Assembly: GCA_963930645.1 (NCBI GenBank)
Contig: CAWVNO010002578.1
Coordinates: forward strand, 248,001 to 312,000
Length of the DNA: 64,000 bases
Source: Salticus scenicus
Taxonomy: Eukaryota; Arthropoda; Arachnida; Araneae; Salticidae
Direction of reading: 5' to 3'
Below are positions 52,835 through 64,000 of this stretch, piece after piece (within the stretch, counting starts at the first letter, position 1; every line of letters begins with the position of its first letter). Under the pieces are notes generated by a model. It saw only the letters and a program-made list of their open reading frames with translations, made no database searches and had not been told where the DNA came from. The translations under genes were made by a program, and so were the position numbers.

Positions 52835-53353
52835 TTGAAGTTGACGTTAGTATCTACTTCTAATTTAAATTACTGTCTATGGGAGGAGAGTGCTAGAATT
52901 GAATTTCAGTTGTATTATACATTTATAGCTAAACTACGCAGTGGTTATAAAATTGATATTTCACAAGCAGTGCCACACAAAAGAATATACCTACATTTCT
53001 TAAGCAGGCACGCAAAAGATTTTGAAGGTGTTGCTGCGTCAAATTTCATGAGTTATTTTATATCAGAATATTTTATATTACCATAGTGGATAAATGCATT
53101 TTTAGTGATATGCATTATTCTGGTAGGTGGTCCAAAATATTTTTTATGCAATAGAACCATATGGCAATTACTTCTTGAAATTTTATCTGTGACGTTATTA
53201 TTTTTTTTTTTTTCAAAGCCGCTGAACGAATTTTTATTGCTAGTACAAAGCGCTAAAGATGACATAAGCTCAATTCAACACAATATGCTTATTTTCAACT
53301 TTAAGAGCAACTACTTCATAGATATAATTTTCGTGTTTGAAATTGTCTTATAA
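52835..53353 (+). pseudogene. Two adjoining open frames, unknown
   Basis: Frames at 52835-53086 and 53105-53353 are open for 80-odd codons each. The first has an RIEFQLYYTFIAKL block and a HKRIYLHFLSRHAKDFEG block; the second has a hydrophobic stretch (LLLEILSVTLLFFFF, partly a T run). The first starts from a TTG rather than an ATG. They follow the Polinton-like fragment by 1.2 kb and might be parts of the same old element, but no family is recognised. Confidence that these are coding remnants is low. Confidence 0.2.
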
Positions 53354-53616
53354 TCTATACGTAATGTGTGATTTTTCCTATAAATTTCTTCTTAATATTA
53401 AGTATGTAATGTTTAGAAATGCCTGTATGTATGTAAATACACTTTAACAATGTTCCTATGTCATAATACTATACAGACATTGATATTAATAAATGGCGCC
53501 GAAGTTTTTCTTTGCCTATGGGCGCCAAACACCTTCTCGCCGGCCCTGTGAGCTATGACAGGTATCACAATTCAGAGGTTTCTAGAGAAGTAGAAGAGAA
53601 TTTTCCAAAGATTGAA

Positions 53617-53891
53617 GGGCCGCGGTAGCCCAGTCGGTAGAGCGCCGGCCAAAGACCGTCGTGTACACTAATAGTGGCTGGCGCACGTAAAATCTGTCGG
53701 GGCCGCAATGGCCTCCATGTTCCCATAAAAAATTATATCTCTGGGGGTCACCGAAGCGGGAGAGCCATCCCTTCCGTTTAGGATCAAAATTGCGATGGCA
53801 TGTCTCCGGACCACCTCTAGGGGTGAGTCCCAGACCGTCGCCAATTGCCCATCTGCGTAGCACTAGTGCGACGTAAAACCCAACCAACCAA
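53617..53891 (+). mobile_element. tRNA-derived SINE with an internal deletion in its head
   Basis: The start GGGCCGCGGTAGCCCAGTCGG, with its A box, is intact. Then the sequence jumps from GAGCGCCGGCC straight to AAAGACCGTCG. Compared with 7443-7760 about 45 bp including the B box are lost, apparently between two CGGCC repeats. Body and AACC tail are normal. The 12-bp duplication CCAAAGATTGAA flanks it (53605-53616 and 53892-53903). Confidence 0.9.
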
Positions 53892-53903
53892 CCAAAGATT
53901 GAA

Positions 53904-54767
53904 AGAACAAAATTCTATTCCTCAGGAGAAATTCTTACTGAACAAAATGTTCTTGTTCAGAAATCCAATCTCATATTTGGAAGTGAAGCGAGAAAGGGAT
54001 CTCATGCAGAGGATTCCTTTTAGATTCATTTTTCGTCTTCCACACTCGAAAACCAAAATCAAAATTTTGAAAGAAGACTAGAAAGCGGCATTTTCTGGTC
54101 ATTCGAGTTACACACACCAAAATTCAAATATTTTCATCGAACAAAAAGTGGAGAGTTTTTTTACTTCAAACTACTAATATTCCAAAAGAGTTAAAAAAAA
54201 TTTGAATGCTTTGGAAATTCTATATTAGTAATTAAGCAGAAAAAGCAAATGGGTACAAAATCCGATTTCTAAGATAAAGCGGTAGATTTAAAATAAAGAA
54301 TTCTATATTTTAACAAAATGTCATACATGTTAATTCCTAAATAAAGAAGAGGAAATCTGAGTTCACTTACCTTAATCAAGTGCTCGGAACAAAAAATGCT
54401 TCCATTCGTGATCGTCTTTCAGGGAAGTGAAGAGACCTCGTTTTGACCCGATTCGAAATCGCAAGTCAAAAAGAAGTTGAATAGTCATTCAACTTCTTTT
54501 TGACTTTGAGTGTAGCGCCCTCTTTTCTAAACTGAATTTGCAGACGGATTTTGCTATTTTAACTTCTTTTTTGTAGTTTTTTTGTTCGTTTTAAATTGAA
54601 AATGTATAGCATTGTTTTTGAGATTACTATATTACATTGATAAGCATTTTTTTTTTTTTTTTTCAAACACTTTTTTGTAAAAAGTTTGCCTGACATGCTA
54701 GAAATAGAAAAGTTGATTTCTGGTTTGTATCTTGTTGTTTCAACTCCCATTCAGAGATAAAATTTTT
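53904..54767. other. Unassigned sequence
   Basis: The open stretch to 54081 (a basic, low-information peptide) directly continues the SINE target and shows no motif. GTCAAAAAGAAGTTGAATAG at 54464 pairs with CTATTCAACTTCTTTTTGAC-type sequence just after it, forming a short hairpin. The complement of 54360-54375 reads TTAAG|GTAAGT, a splice-donor-like site on the minus strand. Confidence 0.4.
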
Positions 54768-54973
54768 ACTTTCCGAACACTATAGTGAGGAAAGTATTGT
54801 AATCATGTCAAAAATCCGAATATGAGATTTTGATGTTTCTATACGTTTCGAGTTCCCCTGAGTCCGTTTTCACTATTTTTACGATGATGTATGTATGTAT
54901 GTGTGTGTATGTCTATGAGTGAACACGCTAGCGTCTAAACGCTTTGTTCGAATAAGCTGAAAGTTGGTACGTA

Positions 54974-55316
54974 CACACCTTCTCATATTTATAAGGACAC
55001 TTTATAGTTTGAAATAACTAATGTAAAAATAATTGTGAACAAGATTATACTAAGTGCACTTAATATATCTAGTATTCTAAAAACCAAAACTGCTATATTT
55101 TTTTAATATGAAATAAAATTAATAAAAAATAATGCAATTTTTTTTTCTACGTTTTTAGATGTTCATAATTATAGGGACAATCAAGATTTTTTCGTTTTAT
55201 TTAACTTACAAGCATATAAATTACAGTTGACATGCGAATTCGTTAACTACTGGGCTAGATTAATTCATATATAAGCCTTGAATTTTTCTTGGACGGACAT
55301 TACTGATAATTCCTCG

Positions 55317-55350
<34 letters not shown>

Positions 55351-56568
55351 GTTCATGTAGTGAAGTATGATAAATGTGTTTTTTAATTTTAAGGATAATT
55401 TCAATCCGCCGAATTTCTAATGAAATTCGAAAATCTAAAATTGCTGAAGGAAACGTGATCAAACGTTGAACTGCTGGTTCGATAGGAGAGAGATCTGATG
55501 CAAAATCGTAGTTTTTTTTACAGAGATCAAAGACTCATGATTTCTCTTACTGTTCTACTCATAATGACTGCTGCTGAATTTGCTCGTAATTTTTAACGAA
55601 AGGTTGGGGTCCACATTTATGCATGTTTAAAATACTTAATAATATGTTAAAATGAATAAAAAGCCTGTAATAATCAATAAGCATTTAATGGGGGGAAAGA
55701 ACGTCTATGTTAAAGTTGAATAAAGACAATATTAAATGGTAAAATGTTGCATTTTCAGATGAAAAATTTTTTATTTTTGATTAATCAAATGGTTTTAACA
55801 ATTACTGGCACGATCTGAAGATAGCGAAAGACAGAGCAGATTTTTTAAAGGCTGATATGAATCGGGCATTTTAAAGGTAGATCTGTGGTGCACTGGGGAG
55901 CTATTTCTATTGAAGGCAGAATGAATTTAGTAATTTTTTCTATTATTATGAACACCAAGAGAATATCCGCAAATTTTAAACGTGAAATTCTCGGATTTTT
56001 GTTAGATTTTGGGGGATAATAATATTTTTTTCAACAAGACTTATATATAATATTTTTGCTCTACTTCTAGAGCAATAGGAAATAGTTTAAAGAAAAAAAC
56101 TTATTTATTGTTGCCTTTCTCGTGGCCTAAAAGTTGAAAAAACCTTAACTAATCATATTAGAAAAGTGCATGCAAGTGGAAAGCAATTTTAAATAGTTTA
56201 AATGTATTCAGAATATCATCTATGCTGTATGAAATGGTATTGTAACTGAATATTAAAGAAAAAAAATATATATACCAGAGAGAATGTCTGACTGTTTCAC
56301 CCTAAAAAGAGACCCTAAAAAATATTAGTTTAAAGAATAATTGAAAAAAATACTAAGATTCGAGCTGTCCTTATAATTGTGAACACCTGAAAAATCCCTT
56401 TTTTGACCGTATTTAAAGTTTTTTAAGATAGAAAAATGATAAAACTTTTTAAATATCGTCTATTAATGAAATTCAAATTAATAAAAAATATATTTTTTGT
56501 TTAATAATAGTGTTCAGTGTTTAGTTAATATAGAAAAACGGGTGTCCTTAGAATTATGAGAAGGAGTG
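54974..56568 (+). mobile_element. Tc1/Tc3-like transposon (dead), 1595 bp
   Basis: Inverted ends CACACCTTCTCATATTTATA (then AGGACAC) and, inverted, CACTCCTTCTCATAATTCTA (then AGGACAC) are flanked by TA at 54972-54973 and 56569-56570. The ~1.6 kb length suits Tc1-type elements. The uninterrupted target, GCGTATATTGTAAGTCACC, is present in copy 1 of the host repeat (near 49423-49444). Transposase remains lie near 55730-56105. Confidence 0.85.
55730..56105 (+). pseudogene. Tc3-like transposase remnant
   Basis: A series of frames encodes recognisable pieces: NVAFSDEKFFIFD (the Asp of the first catalytic motif), NNYWHDLKIAKDRADF, then VVHWGAIS-IEGRMNLVIF, and after further breaks FQQD (second catalytic Asp). 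This order is that of the Tc1/Tc3 DDE domain. Several stops and frameshifts interrupt it, and the N-terminal DNA-binding region and the final Glu/Asp are not recognisable. Confidence 0.65.
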
Positions 56569-57195
56569 TATATTGTAAGTCACCATAGTACGAACCCTAT
56601 TGATTTTGGTGAATCTAGCACTTATAGTTTTTTTACAGGGACACCAGGAAAAATTCTTTATCATTATGGCCTATGGGGCCAAATTTTTAACAGTGTGATA
56701 GCGTCTAAACGCCTTATTAATCTGAGCAAAAAATTTGTACAAATTTTATAGGTCACAGTTGCACAAACTGTATAGATTTTGGTGAATTTAGCACTTACAA
56801 TTTTTTTTTACAGGGACACAAAGAAAAATTCTTTATTATTATGGCCTATGGGACCAAATTTTTAAAAGTGCGATAACATCTAAACGCCTTATTCAATTGA
56901 GCTGAAAATTTATATGAGTATTATAAATCACTGTTGCACTAACTATAAGCATTTTGGTGAATCTAGCATTTATAGGTTTTTACAGGGACACAACGAAAAA
57001 TTCTTTATCATTATGATATATGGGCTCAAAGTTCAGTAGCGTTAAATAAAACATCTTGTAATATATGGAGAAAAATACTCAAACACTCTATTATGGTTTC
57101 TCTCTTTTGTTTGTTTAACAACTCCTCTTTCTTTACTTTATCTACAAAACTGTTAATTACTCAATGTTCGGAAAGTCGAGTGGAGTCACTCCAGA

Positions 57196-57494
57196 TTTTT
57201 TATATTAATGACTAAGTAGCATAAAAATTCAAAAGAAACATGGAGTAGATGGATACACAGAACTAGCAGCAAATAAAATTATTCTGCATGTTTCGAAAGC
57301 TATTCAAAAGTCCCCATTGCACAAAACCTGGTATTTGAAATGGAATATTGGTTCATTGAATTCAACTAGAGTTTGGATACTAATAGGCAGAAGAAACACA
57401 AAGCTATTTGAAATGATAAAATAGAATTCCGTTTCACAATGCCTTAACCATACTTGCCAACATCCTAATTACTATTACGTAGTATTGTTAGCCC

Positions 57495-57525
<31 letters not shown>

Positions 57526-57537
57526 ACCAGTATTTTT
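57196..57537. other. Unassigned sequence between two repeats
   Basis: AT-rich sequence with a T run (57498-57519). No feature recognised. Confidence 0.5.
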
Positions 57538-58091
57538 ACTTTCTTCTATATGCAATATAGAGAAAGTATTGGATTCGTGAAAATTTTCGAATTCCGGTTT
57601 TCGATGGATTTACACATTTTGGAATGCCCTGAACACGAATTGATAGTTTTTAGAAAATGTCTGTCTGTGTGTGTGTATCACGAATTTTGTGGACGCTGTA
57701 TCTCACGAATCAATGAACGAAATTTAACCAAACTTGGTATTTAGCTGGACCTTGACATAAACTGGTGCTGATTAGATTTGGGAATCATTCGCTCAATAGG
57801 TGGCGCTGTGATCGCATTTTTTTTTAATTTTTAAGATGGCAGTATAGGACAAAATTTCGTATAAATGTACAAAATGAGAGTTATTTTAATCTTGTGATAG
57901 TAAAAGTGATATGAATCATTGATAATACTAGTAGTTAACTAGGAAAAAAAAATTGCGTATGTGGGGGCATCGCTTCCCCCCCTTGGGGGGGGGAGTAAAT
58001 TTTCAAAATGGGTATCTTTCGAAAGGTCTCGTCAATACCTTTAAAATGAATGATTGAACTATAGATCTGTGATAATTTAAAACAAAGTTAT

Positions 58092-58129
<38 letters not shown>

Positions 58130-58375
58130 TTTTGACAAAAAAAAAAAAAACCCTCGGAAAAAAAAATCGTATATATATATATATTTTAATATTGAGAATT
58201 AAATGGACTTTTTTTTTTTATATTTAGTGTTATACTACTTCTCTAATATGGAAATCATCTGCATTATCATGGAAGATAACTATTTTTAAATAATAATTTT
58301 AATAAATTATTTTTACTGAGTGAATTTGTATAGGAAAATATAGAAGAAAGTCATGTGGTGGCCACAACATATTAG
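57538..58375 (+). mobile_element. Helentron-like repeat, subfamily 1, copy E
   Basis: Head ACTTTCTTCTATAT...ATATAGAGAAAGT (57538-57567), GTCTGTCTGTGTGTGTG, blocks to GAATGATTGAACTATAG, then a long T run, ATATAGAAGAAAGT, stem-loop TGTGGTGGCCACA, and end TTAG (variant of CTAG) at 58375. It is more diverged from copies A and D than those are from each other, and resembles copy F in its CGCTGTGATCGCATT and CTCACGAATCAATGAACG blocks. Confidence 0.8.
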
Positions 58376-58376
58376 T

Positions 58377-58416
<40 letters not shown>

Positions 58417-58463
58417 TAATTAAAAATCTTTTATAGTTTACGAGAATTAATCTTTTAATAAGA

Positions 58464-58514
<51 letters not shown>

Positions 58515-59274
58515 TTTTCTAATAGAAGCATTTTTAAAATCTTAGCAATTTGAATCCACTATTCTGTTATTCTTCTCATTATTTTATCAATCCCAGGTGC
58601 TTTTTATAAAATATTAAAAATTCAGTATTACAGGTTGCGATGAGTGTCATCCAAATGTGAGATGAGCTAATAACATTATGGAAGTTCGATCTAATTCTTA
58701 CAGAGACGAAAGAGCTTATTTGGGTAAGATTTGGAATGTAACTTTTCTAGTAGCACAATCTGCTTCTAATTGAATGTGAAACAACTAGTTTGCCTTCGAA
58801 GTTTCTGTAATCACAGAATAAAGCAGAAAACTTTTTCCCTCTAAGCACCGATTCTAGATGTTATTTGGACGCTGTCGACCTTGGAGGAATCAATAAATTA
58901 TGTCATTTCTTTCCATTCTAAAATAGAAAATCTCGTTTAATTATTAGTGTTGTTGTTGTTAATATTTACTTTGAAAAATTATAAAGCGAGAGACTTTTCT
59001 TTTCTGCTTTCTGAAAATATAACAAAATATTAGAATTTTGAATAGAAAAACCGACTAGAAGATTTTGATGCACCTGTACAATTTGTGCAATCCTCAAAAC
59101 CCACAGCTATATTTAACATGCACTGTAATTTGCATAAAGAGTATGTTACAGTTTTACAAATTTTCATTAAAATCGGTAATATGGCGATATAAAAATATCT
59201 TCACAACGCGTCAGGAATTTTTACAACTGTAAAACATGTGCTCAATAAATTTGAGAGGGTTTATTTTAATTTAA

Positions 59275-59305
<31 letters not shown>

Positions 59306-59352
59306 TTAATAATAATTGGGGACGGGGGGGGGGAGGGGGAGTCGGGGGCAGC
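58376..59352. other. Microsatellites and unassigned sequence
   Basis: TA run 58378-58412, ATT run 58467-58514, AAT run about 59274-59303 and a G-rich run near 59320-59348. Around 59150-59215 there is a single unit (TTTTCATTAAAATCGGTAAT) of the tandem repeat found at 63220-64000. No gene is visible. Confidence 0.55.
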
Positions 59353-59675
59353 TAGAGATGTAAAAAACCCGGGAATTTTGATTCGGGGAAATAAACATGG
59401 GAATTTTCGGGTTTAAACCGGGAATTTTGGAAACTTCGACGGGAAGAAATTAAATATTCAATGTTTAGATTTAATTTCTCTTCTTTTAAATGCACAAACA
59501 ACTTATTTCAATATCATTTTTATTCTACTTGCTTAAATAAAAGCGATATTGAAAATCATGTGACTATTTTACAGAAAAAAAATTAAACATTTACGTTATT
59601 AAAATAAACTAGTATGTTGTGGCCACCACAAGACTTTCTTCTATATTTTCCTATACATATTCAATCAGTAACAAT

Positions 59676-59708
<33 letters not shown>

Positions 59709-59723
59709 GATTTTTTTTTTCTA

Positions 59724-59760
<37 letters not shown>

Positions 59761-61911
59761 TTAAAAGTAATACATATTCAATCAGTAAAAATATTTAAAA
59801 AAAAAAAAATACGATTTTTTTTTCTAATTTTTTTTTTTTTTTTTTTTGTTAAAAGTAAAAAAAAAATCGATAACTTTGTTTTAAATTATCACAGATTTAT
59901 AGTTCAACCATTCGTTTTAAAGGTATTGACGAGATCTTTCGAATGATACCCATCTTCAAAATTTACCCCCCCCCCCCCGGGGGGGGAAGCAATGCCCCCC
60001 CATGCACAAATTTTTTTTTTCATAGTTACGTACCAGTATTATCAATAATTCATATTAATTTTACAATCACAAGTGTAAAATAACTCTTATTATGCACATT
60101 TATACGAATTTTTGTCCTATACTGCCATGTTAAAAATTTAGATAAAATGCTATCACAGCGCCACCTGTTGAGCTATTGATCCCCAAGTATAAACAGCACC
60201 AGTTTATGTCGGGGACCAACTAAATACCAAGTTTGGTAAAATTTCGTTTAAAAAAAAAAAAAAAAACCGATTTTTTTTCTGTTTTTTTTTTTGTTAAAAG
60301 TAAAAAAAATCGATAACTTTGTTTTAAATTATCACAGATTTATGGTTCAACCATTCGTTTTAAAGGTATTGACGAGACCTTTCGAAAGATACCCATCTTG
60401 AAACTTTGCCCCCCCCCCCGGGTGGGTACTTCCCCCCCCCCGGTGGGGGGGAACCGATGCCCCCACATGCACAAATTTTTTTTCCCAGTTAACTATTACT
60501 ATTATCAACGGGACCTTTCGAAAGATACCCATCTTGAAAATTTACTTCCCCGGGGGTACTTCCCCCCGGGGAAGTAACCGATGGCCCACATGCACAAAAA
60601 TTTTTTCCTAGTTAACTACTACTATTATCAATAATTCATATTAATTTTACAATCACAAGTTTAAAATAACTCTCATTATGCCCATTTATACGGAATTTTG
60701 TCCTATGCTGCCATGTTAAAAATTTGCATAAAATGCGATTACAGCGCTACCTGTTGAGCTATTGATCCCCAAATCTAATCAGCACCAGTTCATGTCAGGG
60801 TGCAACTAAATACCAAGTTTGGTTAAATTTCATTCATTGGTTCGTGAGATACAGCGTCCACAAAAAAATGATACAGACAGACAGACACACAGACAGACGC
60901 ACAGACAGACACACAGACAGACAGACATTTTCTAAAAACTATCAATTCGTGTTCAGGACATCCCAAAACGTGTAGATCCGTCAAAAAACGGAGGTCGAAA
61001 ATTTTCGCGAATCCAATACTTTCTCTATATTACATATAGAAGAAAGTAAAAAATATTAAGTTTTTTCTGCTAAAACTACTAAGTTTTAGAACTTTTTTTT
61101 TTTTTTAATGAATATCATAATATGTTATAAAAAGTAATACAATGAAATTAAATTATGTTAAAAATTCATTGAAATTTATGAAGTTATGTTATAATTGAGA
61201 GAAGAAAATTTCACATAAATTGACAAAATTATGTTAAAGTCAGTTAAAAAGCACGAGGAACAAAATAAAGCATTAGTTGTTCGGTTATTAAAAATTCCAG
61301 CAATATTTTTTGAATGCATTAACTCAATACATAAAATATTCAGTAGCTAATAATTAACAATTTGGCTGCTATTTATTTATTTATATTTCATACTAATAAT
61401 GTTGAAATTTTAATTGAAATAATATTTTGCAGTGTAATATTATTGATCCTTTTAGTGAACGCAGGTTATTTTGAAGCATTTTTATTTCATTTTTAAAATA
61501 AAAGCTTAAAGATTTACATTCATAGATATACAATTAAAACATGATGAGCTCCGATTGTGATACAAGAGAAGGATTATGTTGAACTCAGTGTGCATACAGT
61601 TAGAACTAAGGTGTAAATTTACGGCAATAGCACAAAATAAATCTGTCAATTAAAGAAATTTGAAACTAGTTTCTTTTTAATTTTGTAGACGTTAAAAGCG
61701 CTATTTAAAAATTGAAAGATCATAAAAACCATCTAAATAAGAGATAACATTTTGGAATATCTTGTCTACAATTTAAGAACACTTCCAATATCAGAAAAAA
61801 AAAAAAAAAAAAATGCTATATTCGCAAATTTTGAAAGCTTTCAAAATTCCTTCCCCCCAAAACGGGTTTATTCCCTGGTTTGCCCAAGTTTCTTCCTCGC
61901 TCACATCTCTA
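59353..61911. mobile_element. hAT-like element with a Helentron-like repeat inside
   Basis: It starts TAGAGATGTAAAAAACCCGGG and ends with the inverted counterpart ...ACATCTCTA, with an exact 8-bp duplication GGGGCAGC on each side (59345-59352 and 61912-61919). Removing copy F (59609-61047) leaves about 1.12 kb, close to the 1.09 kb of the sister element at 9524-15109. CGGGAATTTT motifs recur near the left end. No transposase. Confidence 0.88.
59609..61047 (-). mobile_element. Helentron-like repeat, subfamily 1, copy F
   Basis: On the minus strand: head ACTTTCTTCTATATG...CATATAGAGAAAGT-like hairpin (61047-61018), the microsatellite seen on plus as ACAGACAGACACACAGACAG (60870-60930), the C-rich patch, and the tail with AATATAGAAGAAAGT, TGTGGTGGCCACA and CTAG (59612-59609). 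The middle block (TCGATAACTTTG...ACCATTCG and following C-rich patch) is present about three times (59866, 60310, 60505), so local duplications have lengthened this copy. Confidence 0.8.
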
Positions 61912-61919
61912 GGGGCAGC

Positions 61920-63214
61920 TAGGGGTGTGTATGTGTGTGTGTGTCTGTCTGCGTGTCTGTTATCAGCATATCTCAAGAACAAATAGTAGCAGAAATTCCA
62001 AACTCGGTATTCTGAATGTGTATAATATAATGATACTACACTAAGCTTTTCGTTGAGATGAAGCAAATGGTTTGTGCACAGGGACATTCAAAAGTATTCA
62101 AATACATTACGTCTTAGGGGGAAATTGCAGGTAAGTAGAGCTTAACATTTATAAACTGCACTAAACCAAATGAAACGAATATATATTTTTTGTAATAGAG
62201 ATAGTCAACTGGGAAAAAAATGTTGTGTATGTAGGAGCCTCGCCTCTCCCCCCTGGGGGGGAAGTCCCCCTCGAGGGGAGTAAATTTTCAAGAGGGGTAT
62301 CTTTCAAAAGAGCTCGGCAATACCTTTAAAACGAATGGTTGAACCATCGATCTGCGATAATTTAAAATAAAGATATCGAATTTTTTCATTTTTAACAAAT
62401 ATATATATATATTAATGTAATATTGAGAATAAATTCAACTTCTTTTTTTTATATTTAGTGTTATACTATTTCTCTAACATGAAAATCGTCTGCATTATCA
62501 TAAAAGATAATTTTTTTAAATAATAATTTTAATAAATTATTTTTACTGATTGAATTTGTATACGAAAACATAGAAGAAAGTCATGTGGTGGCCACAACAC
62601 ACTAGTTATTTGTTGTTAGTGGATGTGCTTTACTAATAATATTTTACCATTTCCAGAAAAGATGTTCGGGAATTGAAATAAATTCCTCATAGAGATATGG
62701 TAAATAATGCATGTTTTAAGCTCAATATTCATCGCTTGTTTTTTGTATATTTACACGTTTTGAGGCTTCCTGATTACCGTAGTCAAGTTTTTTAACGTTT
62801 GATCTTTGTCTGTGTCTCTTAGGGTAACCTAAAAACGAATAATTTTAGGAGATCCAAATTTTGTATTTTGAAGGTAATATAAGTTTGTTGCTGGAAAAGG
62901 TTGATCAAGATTGATAAGTTTCAATGAATGTTGCGTGTGAAAATTGTCTGTATAATTTTAAGTGAACTTTTAATTTTAATAACAGAATTAAATTCTATAT
63001 AAATGTAAGTGCATTAATGAAACGGGGGGGGGGGGGGGGTTGAGGGGGCGTAACCCCCCCCCCCCTCACACAGTAAAACTCTTCCGAAGCCTAATTTGAT
63101 TTTTTTGACATAGGTTTACATAACAGTACTCGTTATCTTGCCTCTTAATCTCCGACCATTATTTATAGTATTAAATTTTAGGGTAAGAGAAAGTCGTGTG
63201 AGTGACACACCAGA
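61920..63214 (+). mobile_element. Helentron-like repeat, subfamily 2, copy G (5' truncated)
   Basis: The copy begins in the microsatellite (TGTGTGTGTGTCTGTCTGCG) directly after the hAT element's target duplication, so the 5' hairpin is missing. It then follows copy B: the ATCTCAAGAACAAATAG block, a CCC/GGG palindromic patch, ACGAATGGTTGAACCA, an internal subfamily-1 tail (AGAAGAAAGTC, TGTGGTGGCCACA, CTAG at 62602-62605), and the outer tail GGGTAAGAGAAAGT (63181-63194), GTGTGAGTGACACAC, CAGAT. Confidence 0.75.
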
Positions 63215-63219
63215 TTATT

Positions 63220-64000
63220 CATTAACAGTAAGTGATAGTTACACAAAATGTGAAAAAAAAAATCGATAATAAGTGTTGTTTAAAAATTTTATTTTATTTT
63301 TCATTTGCTTCCTTCTTGCCCCCCCCCCCCCTTTCTTTGAACTAAGGGTAACTTTCATTATAATTTTAATAAAAAGTAAGTGATAGTCATACAATGTTTC
63401 ACATAAATAGATATCATGGTGATATAAAAACAACTACATTTTTTACTCTGCCTCCCCATCCCCCCCAGATATGTGTAACACTCACTGTATTTTATTTATT
63501 TATTTTTTTAAACAGTAAGTGCAGTATAAACACAACGTTTTCTTTAAATCGATACTAGGGTAGTTTCAAAAAATACTTTTTATTTCCATCTGCAACCCCT
63601 TTTGCCCCCCTCCCCCAGGTATATATAACCCTCATTGTGATCTTGGTAAAAAAGTAAGCGATAATCTATAATAATAAAAGAATTATGGAATATATCATTA
63701 AAATCGGTAAAATTGTGATTAAAAAAAAATTTATTTTCCTCTGTCTCTTCCCCTTTAGCCCCCCACCAATCCCCAATTGTGTCAAACACAGTAAATTTTT
63801 TCACAAATTGTACGAAATTATACAAAGTTTCATTAAAATCGGTAAGAAGGTGTTATAAAAAAAATTATTTTCTTTCAATCTGGTCCTACTCCCCCCTTTC
63901 CCCAGGTATATACTAAATTAATGTTTTACCAAGTCAATTGAAATTTCCAAAAATGCAATTTGAAAGTCATTCCTTAAATTTCTTATTTCATATTTATTAT
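63220..64000 (+). repeat. Tandem repeat of ~140-150 bp running off the window
   Basis: Diverged units carry a T(T/C)ATTAAAATCGGTAA-like block or its variant, a GTGATATAAAAA-like block, a TTTTCTTTC/CTCTGTC block, a C run with CCCCAGGTATAT, and a CTCATTGT/CTCACTGT block. Landmarks occur near 63400, 63545, 63700 and 63835. A single unit lies at 59150-59215. Open frames here are not genes. Confidence 0.6.

Larger units (their letters stand above)
54768..57195 (+). mobile_element. Helentron-like repeat, subfamily 3, copy 2 (with Tc3-like element inside)
   Basis: The head ACTTTCCGAACACTATAGTG (54768 onward) and tail TGTTCGGAAAGT, stem-loop GAGTGGAGTCACTC, CCAGAT (to 57195) match copy 1 at 49209-51018 closely. 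The Tc3-like insertion at 54974-56568 splits it at GTAcgTA...; otherwise the internal units follow in the same order. Unlike copy 1, it has no subfamily-1 insertion, so it shows the uninterrupted target for copy D (about 56845-56880). Confidence 0.8.

Overview
This is eukaryotic nuclear DNA: very AT-rich, full of homopolymer and dinucleotide runs, with one widely spaced spliced gene in a dense field of transposable elements. The recognisable protein families are all animal. The gene encodes a full-length, vertebrate-type flavin-containing monooxygenase of about 507 aa. Insect FMOs are usually shorter (about 420 aa), so a non-insect arthropod such as a chelicerate (spider or relative) is plausible. 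That is inference; the sequence does not prove it.

The only convincing host gene is the FMO on the minus strand (25432-35438). It has three coding exons (35438-35097, 33643-33353, 26322-25432), all joined in phase 0 at GT-AG introns. The introns hold three MITEs and a 319-bp tandem array. A splice acceptor lies just upstream of the ATG, so at least one 5' non-coding exon lies further upstream and is not identified.

Left part (1-25 kb): a degraded non-LTR RNase H region split by a tRNA-derived SINE; a three-layer nest (foldback element > hAT-like element with 8-bp TSD > Ty1/copia retrotransposon with 253-bp LTRs and 5-bp TSD); a Jockey-like ORF1 fragment inside a long inverted repeat; several foldback elements; and small hAT MITEs with exact 8-bp TSDs.

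Right part (35-64 kb): this is dominated by one superfamily of interspersed elements. I divide them by sequence into four subfamilies with a common architecture: a 5' hairpin (ACTTTC... or AGTTCCC...), then a GTCTGT/TGTG-rich stretch, then a 3' subterminal inverted copy of the first 12-15 bases, usually a short stem-loop, and an end near CTAG or CCAG. This is the layout of non-autonomous Helentrons (HINE/DINE-1-like elements) and is the most interesting signal here. Nested in them are a dead mariner (41186-42470) and a dead Tc3-like element (54974-56568). For both, related copies in this same window show the empty TA target. Also present are a broken Polinton/Maverick-type packaging ATPase fragment (51230-51650), a three-fold 136-bp tandem duplication carrying a short membrane-anchor-like ORF, and further SINEs and MITEs.

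The nesting gives a relative order of insertions. Almost all the long open frames other than the FMO exons belong to dead or dying mobile elements.
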